This document shows, piece by piece, positions 1-11,500 of a DNA stretch of 64,000 nt. Source of the DNA: Camarhynchus parvulus (lineage: Eukaryota > Chordata > Aves > Passeriformes > Thraupidae). The notes under the pieces were generated by a model. It was not told the origin of the DNA and ran no database searches. It worked only from the letters and a program-made list of their open reading frames with translations. Each line of letters starts with the position of its first letter. Positions within the stretch are counted from its first letter, which is position 1. Both the position numbers and the translations under genes were made by a program. The stretch lies in the NCBI RefSeq assembly GCF_901933205.1, contig NW_022148589.1, positions 61,695 through 125,694 on the forward strand, in the 5' to 3' direction.

Positions 1-2480
1 AATTCCCTTTTTTCACCCAAAACCCCCAATTTTTTTCCACAATTTTTTTTTTCTTACACCAAAATTTTGCTGTTTTCCACCCAAAATTTTCAGGTTTTTG
101 TCGCCAAACGTTCTCACTTTTCCACCCAAATTACCCACAATTTCCCTTTTTTTCCCCAAAAAAATTCCAATGTTTCCCATAAAAACCTCCAATTTTCCTT
201 CAAGAAAACTCTGATTTTTTTCCCACTAAAACTGGCATTTGTACCCCAAAAAAATCTGCATTTTTTCCACCCACAATTTTTATTTTTTCACCAAATATTC
301 CCATTTTTTTCCTGCAAAAAATCCCATTTTAGCCCCACGAAAAATTGCCATTTTTCCACCCAAATTTTGAATTTTTCTCCCCAAATTTCCGTTTCCCCAG
401 AAAAAATCCCGTTTTCGCGTCAAAATTTTGCTTTTTCCCCCAAAATTTTCTCATTTTCCCCAAAACTTCCCCCTTTCCCCCTAAAATTCCCATTTTTTCC
501 CCCAAAAATCCATTTTCCCACCAAAATTCCCAAGTCTCTTTCACCCAAACTTCCCCATTTTTTCTTAAAATTCGGTATTTTCTCCCCAAAATTTGCATTT
601 TTCTCACCCAAAATTCTCATTTTGCACAAAAATTCCCCTTTTTTCCAAAAAAATCTTTTTTCCACCCCCACTTCGTGAGTGAAAAACTCCAAAAATTCAC
701 ATTTTTCACCCCCAAAAACTCGGATTTTTTCCTCCAAACCGGAGGTTTTCCCACCCAAAAATGCCCTTTTTCCCCTGTTAACATTTGCATTTTTTCTACC
801 CTAAAATCCTGGATTTTTTCCCAAAAAAAGCAGAATTTTTCTACTGAAATTCAGATTTTGACCTCAAAATTCCCAAAAAAACTCCCCCAAAAATCCCCAA
901 ATTGCCCCAAAAATTTCCTTAAAGAATAACCCCAAAATCCTTTAAAATCCCCCAAAAATTCCTCCAAAATCCCCCCAAAAATCCCAAAATTCCCCCTAAA
1001 ATCCCCCAAGTTTCCCCCAAATCTCTCCAAAATTCCCAAATTTCCCCCAATGCCCAAAAATTTCCTAAAAAATTCCCAAAATTTACCACTAATTCAAAAA
1101 AAAATTCCCCAACTTCCCCTGAAAAATCTCCAAAATATCCCCAAATTTTCGGCCCCAAATCCAAGAATTTCCCTAAAAGGCCCAAAAAATTCCCTAAAAA
1201 ATTCACCCCAAAAATTCCCTAAAAATCATCTCCCAAAATTTCCCAAAAAATCCCCAAAAAAATCTGCCAAAAATCCCCCAAAATTCCCCAGAAAAATCCA
1301 ACAATTCTCTCCAAAATGCCTCCAAAAATTCCCCTTAAAATTCTCAAAATTCCCCAAAAATTTCCAAAAAAAATTCACCTGAAATCGCCACAAAAATCAT
1401 AAAAATTCCCCCAAAATTCCCCAAAATTGCCAAAAAAATTCTCCCAAAAATTCCCTAAAAAATTCACCCCAAATTCCACCAAATTCCCCCCAAAATTTCC
1501 CAAATTTTAACAAAAACCCCAAAAATTCCTCCAAAATCTCCCAAATTACCATGAAATCATCCAAAAATAGCAAAAATGCCACAAATTTCCCCCAAAATTC
1601 CCTAAAATCCCCCAAATTCCTCCCCAAAATCTCCAAAATTTCCCCCAACTGTTCCCAAAATGCCCCAAAAAATCTCCCCAATTTTCCCCAAAACTCTCCC
1701 AAAATTGCCCCAAATCCCTCAGAAATTCCCCCCAAAAATTAAAATAAAAATCCCCCCAAAATCCCCCGAATTTTCCCCAAAATTTCTTCCAAAAATCTTT
1801 CCAAAAATTCCCCCAAACTCTGCAAAAATTCCCCCCAAAATCCCCCAAATTTTCCCAAGAGCGCTCCCAAAATCCCTCAAAAATTCCCCAAAAAATTAAA
1901 AAAAATCACAAAAATGTCCCAAACTTGACCAAAATGCCCTGAATTTCCCCCAAAATCCCTTCCAAAAATTTCCCACAAAATCCCCCAATTTTCCCAAGAG
2001 CGCTCCCAAAATCCCTCAAAAATTCCCCAAAAAATTAAAAAAATAAAATGCCCCAAAATGCCCCAAATTTGCCCAAAATCCCCCCAAATTTCCCCTAAAA
2101 TCCCCCCAAATTCCTTCCAAAAATTTCCCCCAAAATCCCCCAAATTTCCCCCAAAATCTGCAAAAATTCCCCTGAAATCCCCCAAATTTTCCCAAGAGCG
2201 CTCCCAAAATTCTCCGAAAAATTCCCCAAAAAATTTAAAAAAAATAAAAATCCCCAGAATGCCCCACATTTGCCCCAAAATCCCCCACATTTGCCCCAAA
2301 ATCCCCCCAAATTCCTTCTAAAAATTCCCCCCAAAATCCCCCAAATTCCCCCCAATCTGTAAAAATTCTCCTGAAATCCCCCAAATTTTCCCAAGAGCGC
2401 TCCCAAAATCCCTCAAAAATTCCCCCAAAAATTCCCCCCAAAATTAAAAAAACCTAAAAATCCCCAAAATGCCCCGAATT
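1..2480. repeat. C-rich low-complexity array in RNF31 intron 7
   Basis: This is a degenerate (C2-5 A3-5 T2-5) array. From about 1850 to 2420 a higher-order unit of 140-200 bp carries TTTCCCAAGAGCGCTCCCAA four times (near 1851, 1990, 2187 and 2388). No coding exon is supported here despite long open frames. Confidence 0.8.
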
Positions 2481-2508
2481 TGCCCCAAATGCCCCGAATT
2501 TGCCCCAC

Positions 2509-2587
2509 CTGGGTTGGTGTCAGAGCGCCCCCGGCCGGCCGGGAGCAGCGAGGGCGTCACGGGGAGCGCGTCCGACAGCAGCGGCCC
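2509..2587 (-). CDS. RNF31: RNF31 exon 7 (linker after PUB)
   Basis: Seventy-nine bases lie between acceptor TTTGTCCCCCAG and donor CCAG/GTGGGG, leaving phase 1. The peptide begins GPLLSDALPVTPSLLP and aligns with human DPLLREIAPGPLTTPSVP. It is low in conserved residues, so identification depends on order, phase and the PLL...P pattern. It ends before the conserved cysteines of the next zinc-binding segment. Confidence 0.72.
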
Positions 2588-5500
2588 CTGGGGGACAAAC
2601 AGCACCGTACGGACCAGTATGGACCAGTATGGACCAGTATAAACCAGTATGGACCAGTATGGACCGGTACGGACCAGTACGGACCAGTATGGACCACTAC
2701 GGACCAGTATGGACCAGTACGGACCAGTATAAACCAGTACAAACCAGTATGGACCAGTACAGACCAGTATAAACCAGTATAAACCAGTACAAACCAGGTT
2801 GCTCCCACTAATTGGTTTCTATGGTGGTGCTGCCCCCAGTGGTCATTGATGGAATTGCAACCATTGAAACGCCAAACCAGTACAAACCAGTACAAACCAG
2901 TAACCCCAAACCTACTCCCAGTTCATCCCAGTTCATCCCAGTACATCCCAGTTCCCCCCCAGTAAGTCTCAGTACCCACAAACCAGTACAAACCAGTACA
3001 GACCAGTACAAACCAGTAAGCTCTCACTAATGGGTTTCTACGGCGGTGCTGCCCCCAGTGGTCACTGAGGGAATTGCAGCCATTGAAACACCAAACCAGT
3101 ACAAACCAGTACAAACCAGTACAAACCAGTAGCTCCCAGTAACCCCAAACCTACTCCCAGTTCACCCCAGTTCATCCCAGTAACCCCCCAGTAAGTCTCA
3201 GTACCCACAGACCAGTACAAACCAGTACAAACCAGTACAAACCAGTAAGCTCCCACTAACGGGTTTCTATGGTGGTGCTGCCCCCAGTGGTCATTGATGG
3301 AATTGCAGCCATTGAAACACCAAACCAGTACAAACCAGTACAAACCAGTTCATCCCAATGGCCCCAAACCTACTCCCAGTTCATCCCAGTTCATCCCAGT
3401 TCATCCCAGTTCCCTCCCAGTCCGAACCAGTAGCTCCCAGTAACCCCAAACTGCCTCCCAGTCCCTCCCAAGCCATTGCCAGTGTGAACCAGTATGGACC
3501 AGTATGGACCAGTGCCCTCCCAGTTTCAACCAGTAAAAACCAGTATAAACCAGGATAAACCAGTATGGACCAGGATAAACCAGTGCCCTCCCAATTCCCT
3601 CCCAGTTAGAATGACAACAAACCAGTATAAACCAGTGTAAACCAGTGTAAACCAGTATAGAACACAAAGCAGTGCTCTCCCAGTAAAAACCAGTATGAAC
3701 CACTACAAACAATTGCCCTCCCAGTTCCTTCCCAGTTGCAATATGTTAAAACCAGTATAAACCAGTATAAACCAGTAAAAACCATTATAAGCCACTTCCC
3801 TCCCAGTTCCCTCCCAGTTCAAACCAGTATAAACCAGTTCCCTCCCAGTTTAAGCCAGTTTAACCCAGTACAAACCCGTACAACCCAGTATAACTCAGTA
3901 CAAACCAGTACAAACCAGTATAACCCAGTATAAACCAGTACAAACCAGTACAACCCACTACACCCCAGTACAACCCAGTACAAACCAGTACAACCCAGTA
4001 CAAACCAGTCTCACCTCATCCCCTCCCAGTAAGATCTGGGTGAAGAACTGCGGGTTCGGGTGTTGGTTCTGCTGGGGGAGAAGAAAAACCAGTATGGACC
4101 AGTATGGACCAGTACGGACCAGTATGGACCGGTATGGACCAGTATGGGCCAGTATAGACCAGTATGGACCAGTATGGACCAGTATGGACCAATATAAAAA
4201 TCCCCATTTTTTCCATTTTTTCCCATTTTAACCCTTTAACTCCCTCCCAGTCCCCTCCCAGTTTATCCCAGTTCCTTCCCAGTACAAACCAGTAACCCCC
4301 AAACCCCAAACCAGTACAAACCACTACAAACCACTACAAACCAGTACAAACCAGTAACCCCAAATCCCCGTATTTCCCTCACTTTTAACCCTTTTTTTCC
4401 TGTTTTCACCCATTTTTCCCCAATTTCCCCCCTCCCAGTACAAACCAGTACAAACCAGTACAAACCAGTAACCGTAAATCACAAGTTTTAACCCTTTCCC
4501 GCCACATTTCCCCCCATTTTTAACCCTTTAATCCCCTCCCAGCACCCCCAAACCCCTCCCAGTTTATCCCAGTTCCCTCCCAGTACAAACCAGTAACCCC
4601 CAGTCCCAAACCAGTACAAACCAGTCCAAACCAGTAACCCCAAACCCCATTTGCCCCATTTTAACCCTTTCTTCCCCATATTTCCCCCATTTTTAACCCT
4701 TTTCTCTCCATTTTTTCCCCATTTTTCCCCATTTTTTCCCCTCCCAGTCCAAACCAGTCCAAACCAGTATAAACCAGTAACCCCAAATCCCCATTCCCCC
4801 GTTTTTAACTCTTTGACCTCCATGGTTCCCCATTTTTAACCCTTTCTTCCCCATTTTAACCCTTTTCTTTCCATTTTTTCACAACTTTCCCCCATTTCAC
4901 CCCCTCCCAGTCTGTCCCAGTACAAACCAGTAACCCCAAATCCTCATTCCCCCACTTTTAACCCTTTCTTTGCCATATTTCCCCATTTTTAACCCTTTTT
5001 CTCCCATTTTAACCCTTTCCTCCCCAATTTTTCAGTTTTTCCCCATTTTATCCCCTCCCAGTCCAAACCAGTCCCTCCCAGTCCAAACCAGTAACCCCAA
5101 ATCCCCATTTCCCCTATTTTTAACCCTTTCTTCCCCATATTGCCCCCTTTTAACCCTTTTTCTCCCATTTTCCCACATTTTTAACCCTTTTGCCCCATTT
5201 TTTCCCCATTTTCCCCCTCCCAGTCCCTCCCAGTACAAACCAGTAACCCCAAATCCCCATTTCCCCCACTTTAACCCTTTTTTCCCCATTTTTTCCTCAT
5301 TTTTAACCCTTTCTTTCCCATTTTTTGCTGTTTCCCCCCATTTTTCTCCCTCCCAATACAAACCAGTACAAACCAGTAACCCCAAACCCCCATTTTTGCC
5401 CATTTTTAACCCTTTCTTCCCCATATTCCCCCCTTTTTAACCCATTTTCCCCATTTTTCCCCATTTTTAACCCTTTTTCCCCATTTTTTCCCCATTTTCC

Positions 5501-8500
5501 CCCTCCCAGTCCAAACCAGTACAAACCAGTAACCCCAAACCCCCATTCCCCCATTTTTAACCCTTTCTTGCTCAAATTTTACCCATTTTTAACCCTTTTT
5601 CCCCCATTTTTAACCTTTTCTTCCCCATTTTTTCACCATTTTTTCCCCATTTTATCCCCTCCCAGTCCAAACCAGTACAAACCAGTAACCCCAAACCCCC
5701 ATTCCCCCTATTTTTAACCCTTTCTTCCCCATACTGCCCCCCTTTTTAACCCTTTGTTCCCCATATTTCCCCCATTTTTAACCCTTTTTTCCCTCTTTTT
5801 AAACCTTTTTTCCCCATTTTTTCCCCATTTTTCCCATATTCCCCCTCCCAGTCCAAACCAGTCCAAACCAGTAACCCCCAAACCCCATTTGCTCATTTTT
5901 AACCCTTTTTCCCCATTTTCCTCCTCCCAGTCCAAACCAGTCCAAACCAGTCCAAACCAGTAACCCCAAACCCCATTTGCTCATTTTTAACCCTTTCTTC
6001 CCCATATTTCCCCCATTTTTAACCCTTTCTTCTCCGTTTTTTCCCCATTTTCCCCCATTTTTTCCCCGTTTCTCCCCCTCCCAGTCCGTCCCAGTACAAA
6101 CCAGTAAGAGCAGGTCCAGCTCTGCCCTCAGCACGAGGACGTCGGCGGTGACGGCGGCCACCAGGGGGGGGTGGGGCCCGTGGGGGGGCGGGGGGAAGCT
6201 CAGCCCCTCCCCCGACTCCTCCGTGTAGCCCAGCAGCTTCAGCACGGCCCGGCCGCCCTGCAAAGGCACTGGGGCTTACTGGTTTGGACTGGTTTGGACT
6301 GGGAGGGGACTGGGAGGGGGGAAAGGGTGAAAAAATGGGGAAAAACGGTGAAAAAATGGGGAAAAAAGGGTTTAAAATGGGGGAGATATGGGGGGAAAAG
6401 GGGAAAATGGGGATTTGGGGTTACTGGTTTGTACTGGTTTGGACTGGTTTGGGGTCTGGGGTTACTGGTTTATACTGGGAGGGGACTGGGAGGGGACTGG
6501 GAGGCGGGAAGGGTGAAAAAAATGGGGAAACAATGGGGAAAAAAGTGTTAAAAATGGGTACAATTTGGGGAAAAATGGGGATTTGGGGTTACTGGTTTGT
6601 ACTGGTTTGGGAGTGGGGGTTACTGGTTTGGACTGGGAGGGACAGGGAGGGGGGAAACGGTGAAAAAATGGGGAGAAATGGGGAAAAAATGGTGAAAAAA
6701 GGGTTAAAAATGGGGAAATTTGGGGAAAAATGGGAAAAGTGGGGTTTTGGGGTTACTGGTTTATACTGGTTTGTACTGGTTTGTACTGGTTTGTACTGGT
6801 TTCTACTGGTTTGGGAGTGGGGGTTACTGGTTTGTACTGGGAGGGAACTGGGAAGGGGAAAACAGCGAAAAACCGGGGAAAATGGGGAAAAATGGGGGGA
6901 AAAGGGTTAAAAGTGGGGGAGATATGGGGAAAAAAGGGTTAAAAGTGGGGAAAATATGGGGAGAAATTGGATAGAAGAGGATTTGGGGGTACTGGTTTGT
7001 ACTGGTTTGGACTGGTTTGGGAGTGGGGGTTACTGGTTTGTACTGGGAGGGGACAGGGAGGGGGGAAAGGGTGAAAAAGCGGGGAAAATGGTGAAAAAAT
7101 GGTGAAAAAAGGGTTAAAAATGGGGGAGATATGGGGAAAATGGGGAAATGGGGATTTGGGGTTATTGGTTTGTACTGGTTTGTACTGGTTTGTACTGGTT
7201 TGTACTGGTTTGTACTGGTTTGGGGTTACTGGTTTGGACTGGGAGGGGATTTGGGGTTACTGGGAGGGAGTTAAAGGGTTAAAAACGGGGGAAATGGGGA
7301 ATTTTTTTTTATACTGGTTTGTACTGGGAAAGAATGGGAGGCGAGAAATGGGCGGGGCTCAGAGAGAGTGGGCGGGGCTTGGAGAGAGTGGGCGGGGCTT
7401 GGAGAGAGTGGGCGGGGCTTGGTCCAAATGGGCGAGGCTTTAAAAAGAGTGGGCGTGGTGTAGAGGAAGTGGGTGGGGCTTAGCAAGTATGGGCGGGGCT
7501 CGGAGGGAGTGGGTGGGGCTTAGAGAAAATGGGTGGGGCTTGGAGTGGGTGAGGTTTCAAGGGAGTGGGTGGGGTTTCAAGAGGGGGTGTGGCTTAGAGG
7601 GAGTGGGTGTGGCTTGGCAATAGTAGGCAAGGCTTTGGAATAAGTGGGTGGGGCCTAAGGGGAGTGGGTGTGGCTTAGCATAATGGGTGGGGCTTAGGAG
7701 TGGGAGTGGCTTTAAAAGCAGTAGGTGGGGCTTAGAATGGGTGTGGTTTCAGAAAAAAGTGAGTGGGGCTTAGATGGAGTGGGTGTGGCTTACAGGGAAT
7801 CAATGACGCTTCAATGAAAGTGGGTGTGGCTTAGAGGCAGTGGGTGTGGCTTTCAGTGAGTGGGTGTGTCTTTAAACTGAGTGGGTGTGGCTTAGAGTGA
7901 GTGTGGCTTAGATTAAAAGGGTGTGGCTAAGAGGAAGTGGGTGGGGCTTAAAGGCAGTGGGAAATTATTTACAGGGAGTGGGCGTGGCTTGGAGGGAGTG
8001 GGTGGAGCTTTAACAGGAATGGGCAGGGCTTAGAGTGGGTGGGCTTTTGAGGGAGTGGGCGGGGCCTACAAAGAGTGGGTGGAGCTTAAATAGGAGAGGC
8101 TTAGGCAGAGTAGACTGGGATTTAGAGGAGTGGGTGTGGCCTAGAAAAGGGGGTGTGGCTTAGAAACGGACAAGGCTTTAAAGAAGAGGGCGTGGCTTTG
8201 ATGCAGTGGGTGTGGCTTAGCAGGGGCTTAGGAGGAGGTGTGGCTTAGGAAAAGTGGGTGGGGCTTTAAAGGGAGTGGGTGCAGCTTGGAATGAGTGGGT
8301 GGGGCTTAAATGGAATGGGCGTGGCTTAGAGGAAGCAGATGGAGCTTTAAAGGGAGTGGGTGCAGCTTAGGGGGAGTGGGTGGGACCTAGAAAAAAGTGG
8401 GTGTGGCTTAGAGACAGACAAGGCTTTAAAGGAGTAGGCGTGGCTTTGGCACAGTGGGTGTGGCCTAGCAGAAGTGGGCGTGGCTTAGAAAAAGCGGACA

Positions 8501-11500
8501 GGGTTCTAAGTGGAGTGAGTAAGGCTTAGAGTGAGTGGGTGGGACTTTGAACAGTGGGCGTGGCTTAGGAAGAGGTGTGGCTTAGGAAAAGTGGATGGGG
8601 CTTTAAAGGCAGTGGGTGTGGCTTAGAGGGAGTGGGCGGGACCTAGAAAAAAGTGGGAGTGGCTTAGAGACAGACAAGGCTTTAATGGACTGGGCGTGGC
8701 TTGAATGCAGTGGGTGTGGCTTAGCAGAAGTGGGCGTGGCTGAGGAAAAGTGGGCGGGACTCTAAACAGTAAATGGGGCTTAGAGAGAGTGGGTGAGGCT
8801 TTAACGAGAGTGGGCGTGGCTTCGGAGGAGGGGTGTGGCTTAGGAAAAGTAGGTGGGGCGTTAAAGGGAGCAGGAGGGGCTTCCATTGTATGGGCGGGGC
8901 TTACTTAGCTGGAGTGGGTGGGGCTTAAACAGAATGGGTGTGGCTTAGAGGAAGTGGATGAGGCTTTAAAGGGAGTGGGTGTGGTCCAGAAAAGGGGGCG
9001 TGGCTTAGAGACAGGCAAGCCTATAAAGAGTGGGTGTGGCTTGGATGGAGTGGGTGGGGCTTAGCAAAAATGGGTGTGTCTTTAAATGGAGTGGGTGGGG
9101 CTTAAAGGGAGTGGCCGGAGTTAAGAGTGGGTGTGGCCTGGAGTGGGTGTGGCTTCGCTGGAGTGGGCGTGGCTTAAAAAGAAATGGGTGGGGCTTAGAG
9201 GGAATGGGTGGGGCTTAGAGGTGGGGCTAAGATGAAGTGGGTGGAGCTTAGAATGAGTGGGCGGGGCTTAGGGGAAGTGGGCGGGGCAAAGGGAAGAATG
9301 GGTGGGGATTTGTAGATTAAAAAAAATTTTTTTTTAAATAAAAGGGAATTTTGGGGGAAAAAGAAGAAAATTTGGCAAGTTTCAAGAGATGAGGACAGAA
9401 GACAAGTTTGGGTCCAAAAAACTGAATTTTAGGCAAAAAAATTTTCGAGTTTTTAAGAAAAAAATGTAGAAAAATGGAATTTTTTTTTTTTTAAAAATTG
9501 AGGTTTTTTAGGAGGAAAAAAGAGAATTTTGGGAATTTTTTTGGGGGAGTCTGACCTGGGTGGCTCCCATGGCAGATTGAAAGGAGAAAAAACAAAATTT
9601 TTGGGGGAAAAATTGGAATTTTTGATAAAAACCATGAATTTTGGTAAAAAAGGGGATTTGGGAGAAAAAAAATGGAATTTTGGTGGAAAAAATGGGGAAT
9701 TTTTGGGGAAAAAAGGGAATTTTGGGGGAAAAAAGGGAATTTTTATTTTCTCAGTTCTGCTCAGATGAATTTTGAGGGTTTTAAAGCGGATTCTTGGGGA
9801 GAAAAATCAAATTTTTGGCTCAAAAAAATCGAATTTTTGCAAAAAAACCCCAAAATTTTGGGGAGAAAAGGGAAATTTTGGGGAAAAAAGAAAATTTGAG
9901 GATTCAAAAAAAATTCTGGGATTCCTCATGAATTTTTGATGGAGACAAAACCCAAATTTTTGGCAAAAACCTGAGATTTTGGTTAAAAATTTGGATTTTT
10001 TTTAGGAAAAAATGGAATTTTTGGGGTTAAAAAAGGGAATTTTGGGATTTCAACGAAAATGTTGGAATTCCCAAAGGATTTTTGGGGTCCTCAAAGGAAG
10101 TTTGATGGTCATCCAAAGCAATTCTGGGCGAAAAAACCGGATTTTTGGGCAAAAAATAAATTGGAATTTTGGGAAAAAATGCAGAAAAATTGAATTTTTT
10201 TTTTTTAAATAAAGGAATTTTGGGGGGAAAAAAGAAATTTTTGGGAAAAAGCAGAATTTTATTTTCTCAGCTCTGCTCAGATGAATTTTGAGCGTTTTTA
10301 AGGGCATTTTTGCGGAGGAAAAATCAAATTTTTGGGTCCAAAAAAATCAATTTTTGGGAAAACAACCCCAAATTTTGTGGATTTTTTGGGGATTTTTGGG
10401 TGAAGTTTGTGGATTTTTTGAGGGAATTCTTTGGGTGCATTTTGTGGATTTTTTGTGGATTTTTGGGTGAATTATGGGGATTTTTGAGGGGATTTTTTTG
10501 GTTAATTTTGAGGATTTTTTGGGGATTTTTGGGTGAATTTTGTGGATTTTTGGGAGGATTTTGTGTGAATTTTTTGGATTTTTTGGGGGATTTTTTTGGG
10601 TGAATTTTCGGTATTTTTGAGGGGATTTTTGGGTGAATTTTGTGGATTTTTGGGGATTTTTGGGGGAATTCTTTAGGTGAATTTTGGGTATTTTGGGGGC
10701 ATTTTTGGGTGAATTTTGTGGATTTTTTGGGGGGATTTTTTCGGGTTTGAATTTTGTGGCATTTCTGGGATTTTGGGCAAATTTTGTGGCTTTTTTTGAG
10801 GATTTTTGGGTGAATTTTGTGGAACTTTTTTTTTTTGGGTGAATTTTGTGGATTTTTTTGGTATTTTTGGGTAAATTTTGGGGATTTTTGGGGGGATTTT
10901 TTGGGGTGAATTTTGTGAGTTTTTTGGGATCTTTGTGAGGATTTGGGGGGATTTTTGAGTGGATTTTTGGGTTGATTTTGTGGATTTTCGGGGGAATTTT
11001 TTGGGTGAATTATGGGTGTTTTTGAGAGGATTTTTTTGGTTAATTTTGTGGATTTTCGGGGAGATTTTTTGGGTGAATTTTGTGGATTTTTTGAGGGAAT
11101 TTTTGGGTGAATTTTGTGGATTTTTTGGGGATTTTTGGGTGAATTTGGGGATTTTTGGGGGATTTTTCGGGGTGAATTTTGTGGATTTTTGAGGGGATTT
11201 TTGGGTGAATTTTTGTGGATTTTTTGTGGGGATTTTTTGGTGAATTTTGTTGATTTTTTTGGGTGAATTTTGGGTATTTTTGGGGGCATTTTTGGTGAGT
11301 TTTGTGGATTTTTTTGAAGACTTTTGGGTGAATTTTTGTATTTTTTGGGGAATTTTTGGGTGAATTTTGGATTTTTGGGGGGAATTTTTGGGTGATTTTT
11401 GTGGGTTTTTTTGAGATTTTTGGGTGAATTTTGTGGATTTTTGGGGATTTTTTGGGTGAATTTTGTGGATATTTGGGGATTTTTGGGTGAATTATGGGTA

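Noticed and set aside
2557..2895. Minus-strand YWFVLVYTGLYWSV-rich frames that suggest membrane proteins
   Set aside because: They are translations of the ACCAGTACAA decamer. The hydrophobicity is a by-product of the repeat.
7335..9310. Possible SINE or tRNA-derived element family (GTGGGTGTGGCTTAG)
   Set aside because: No tRNA-like A and B boxes, poly(A) tails or target-site duplications were seen. The units are short and tandem, so it is a minisatellite.
10324..11289. Minus-strand open frame of 321 codons, Lys/Pro/Asn-rich
   Set aside because: Translation of the GGATTTTTGGGTGAATTTTG array in RNF31 intron 4. Repetitive without conserved residues.
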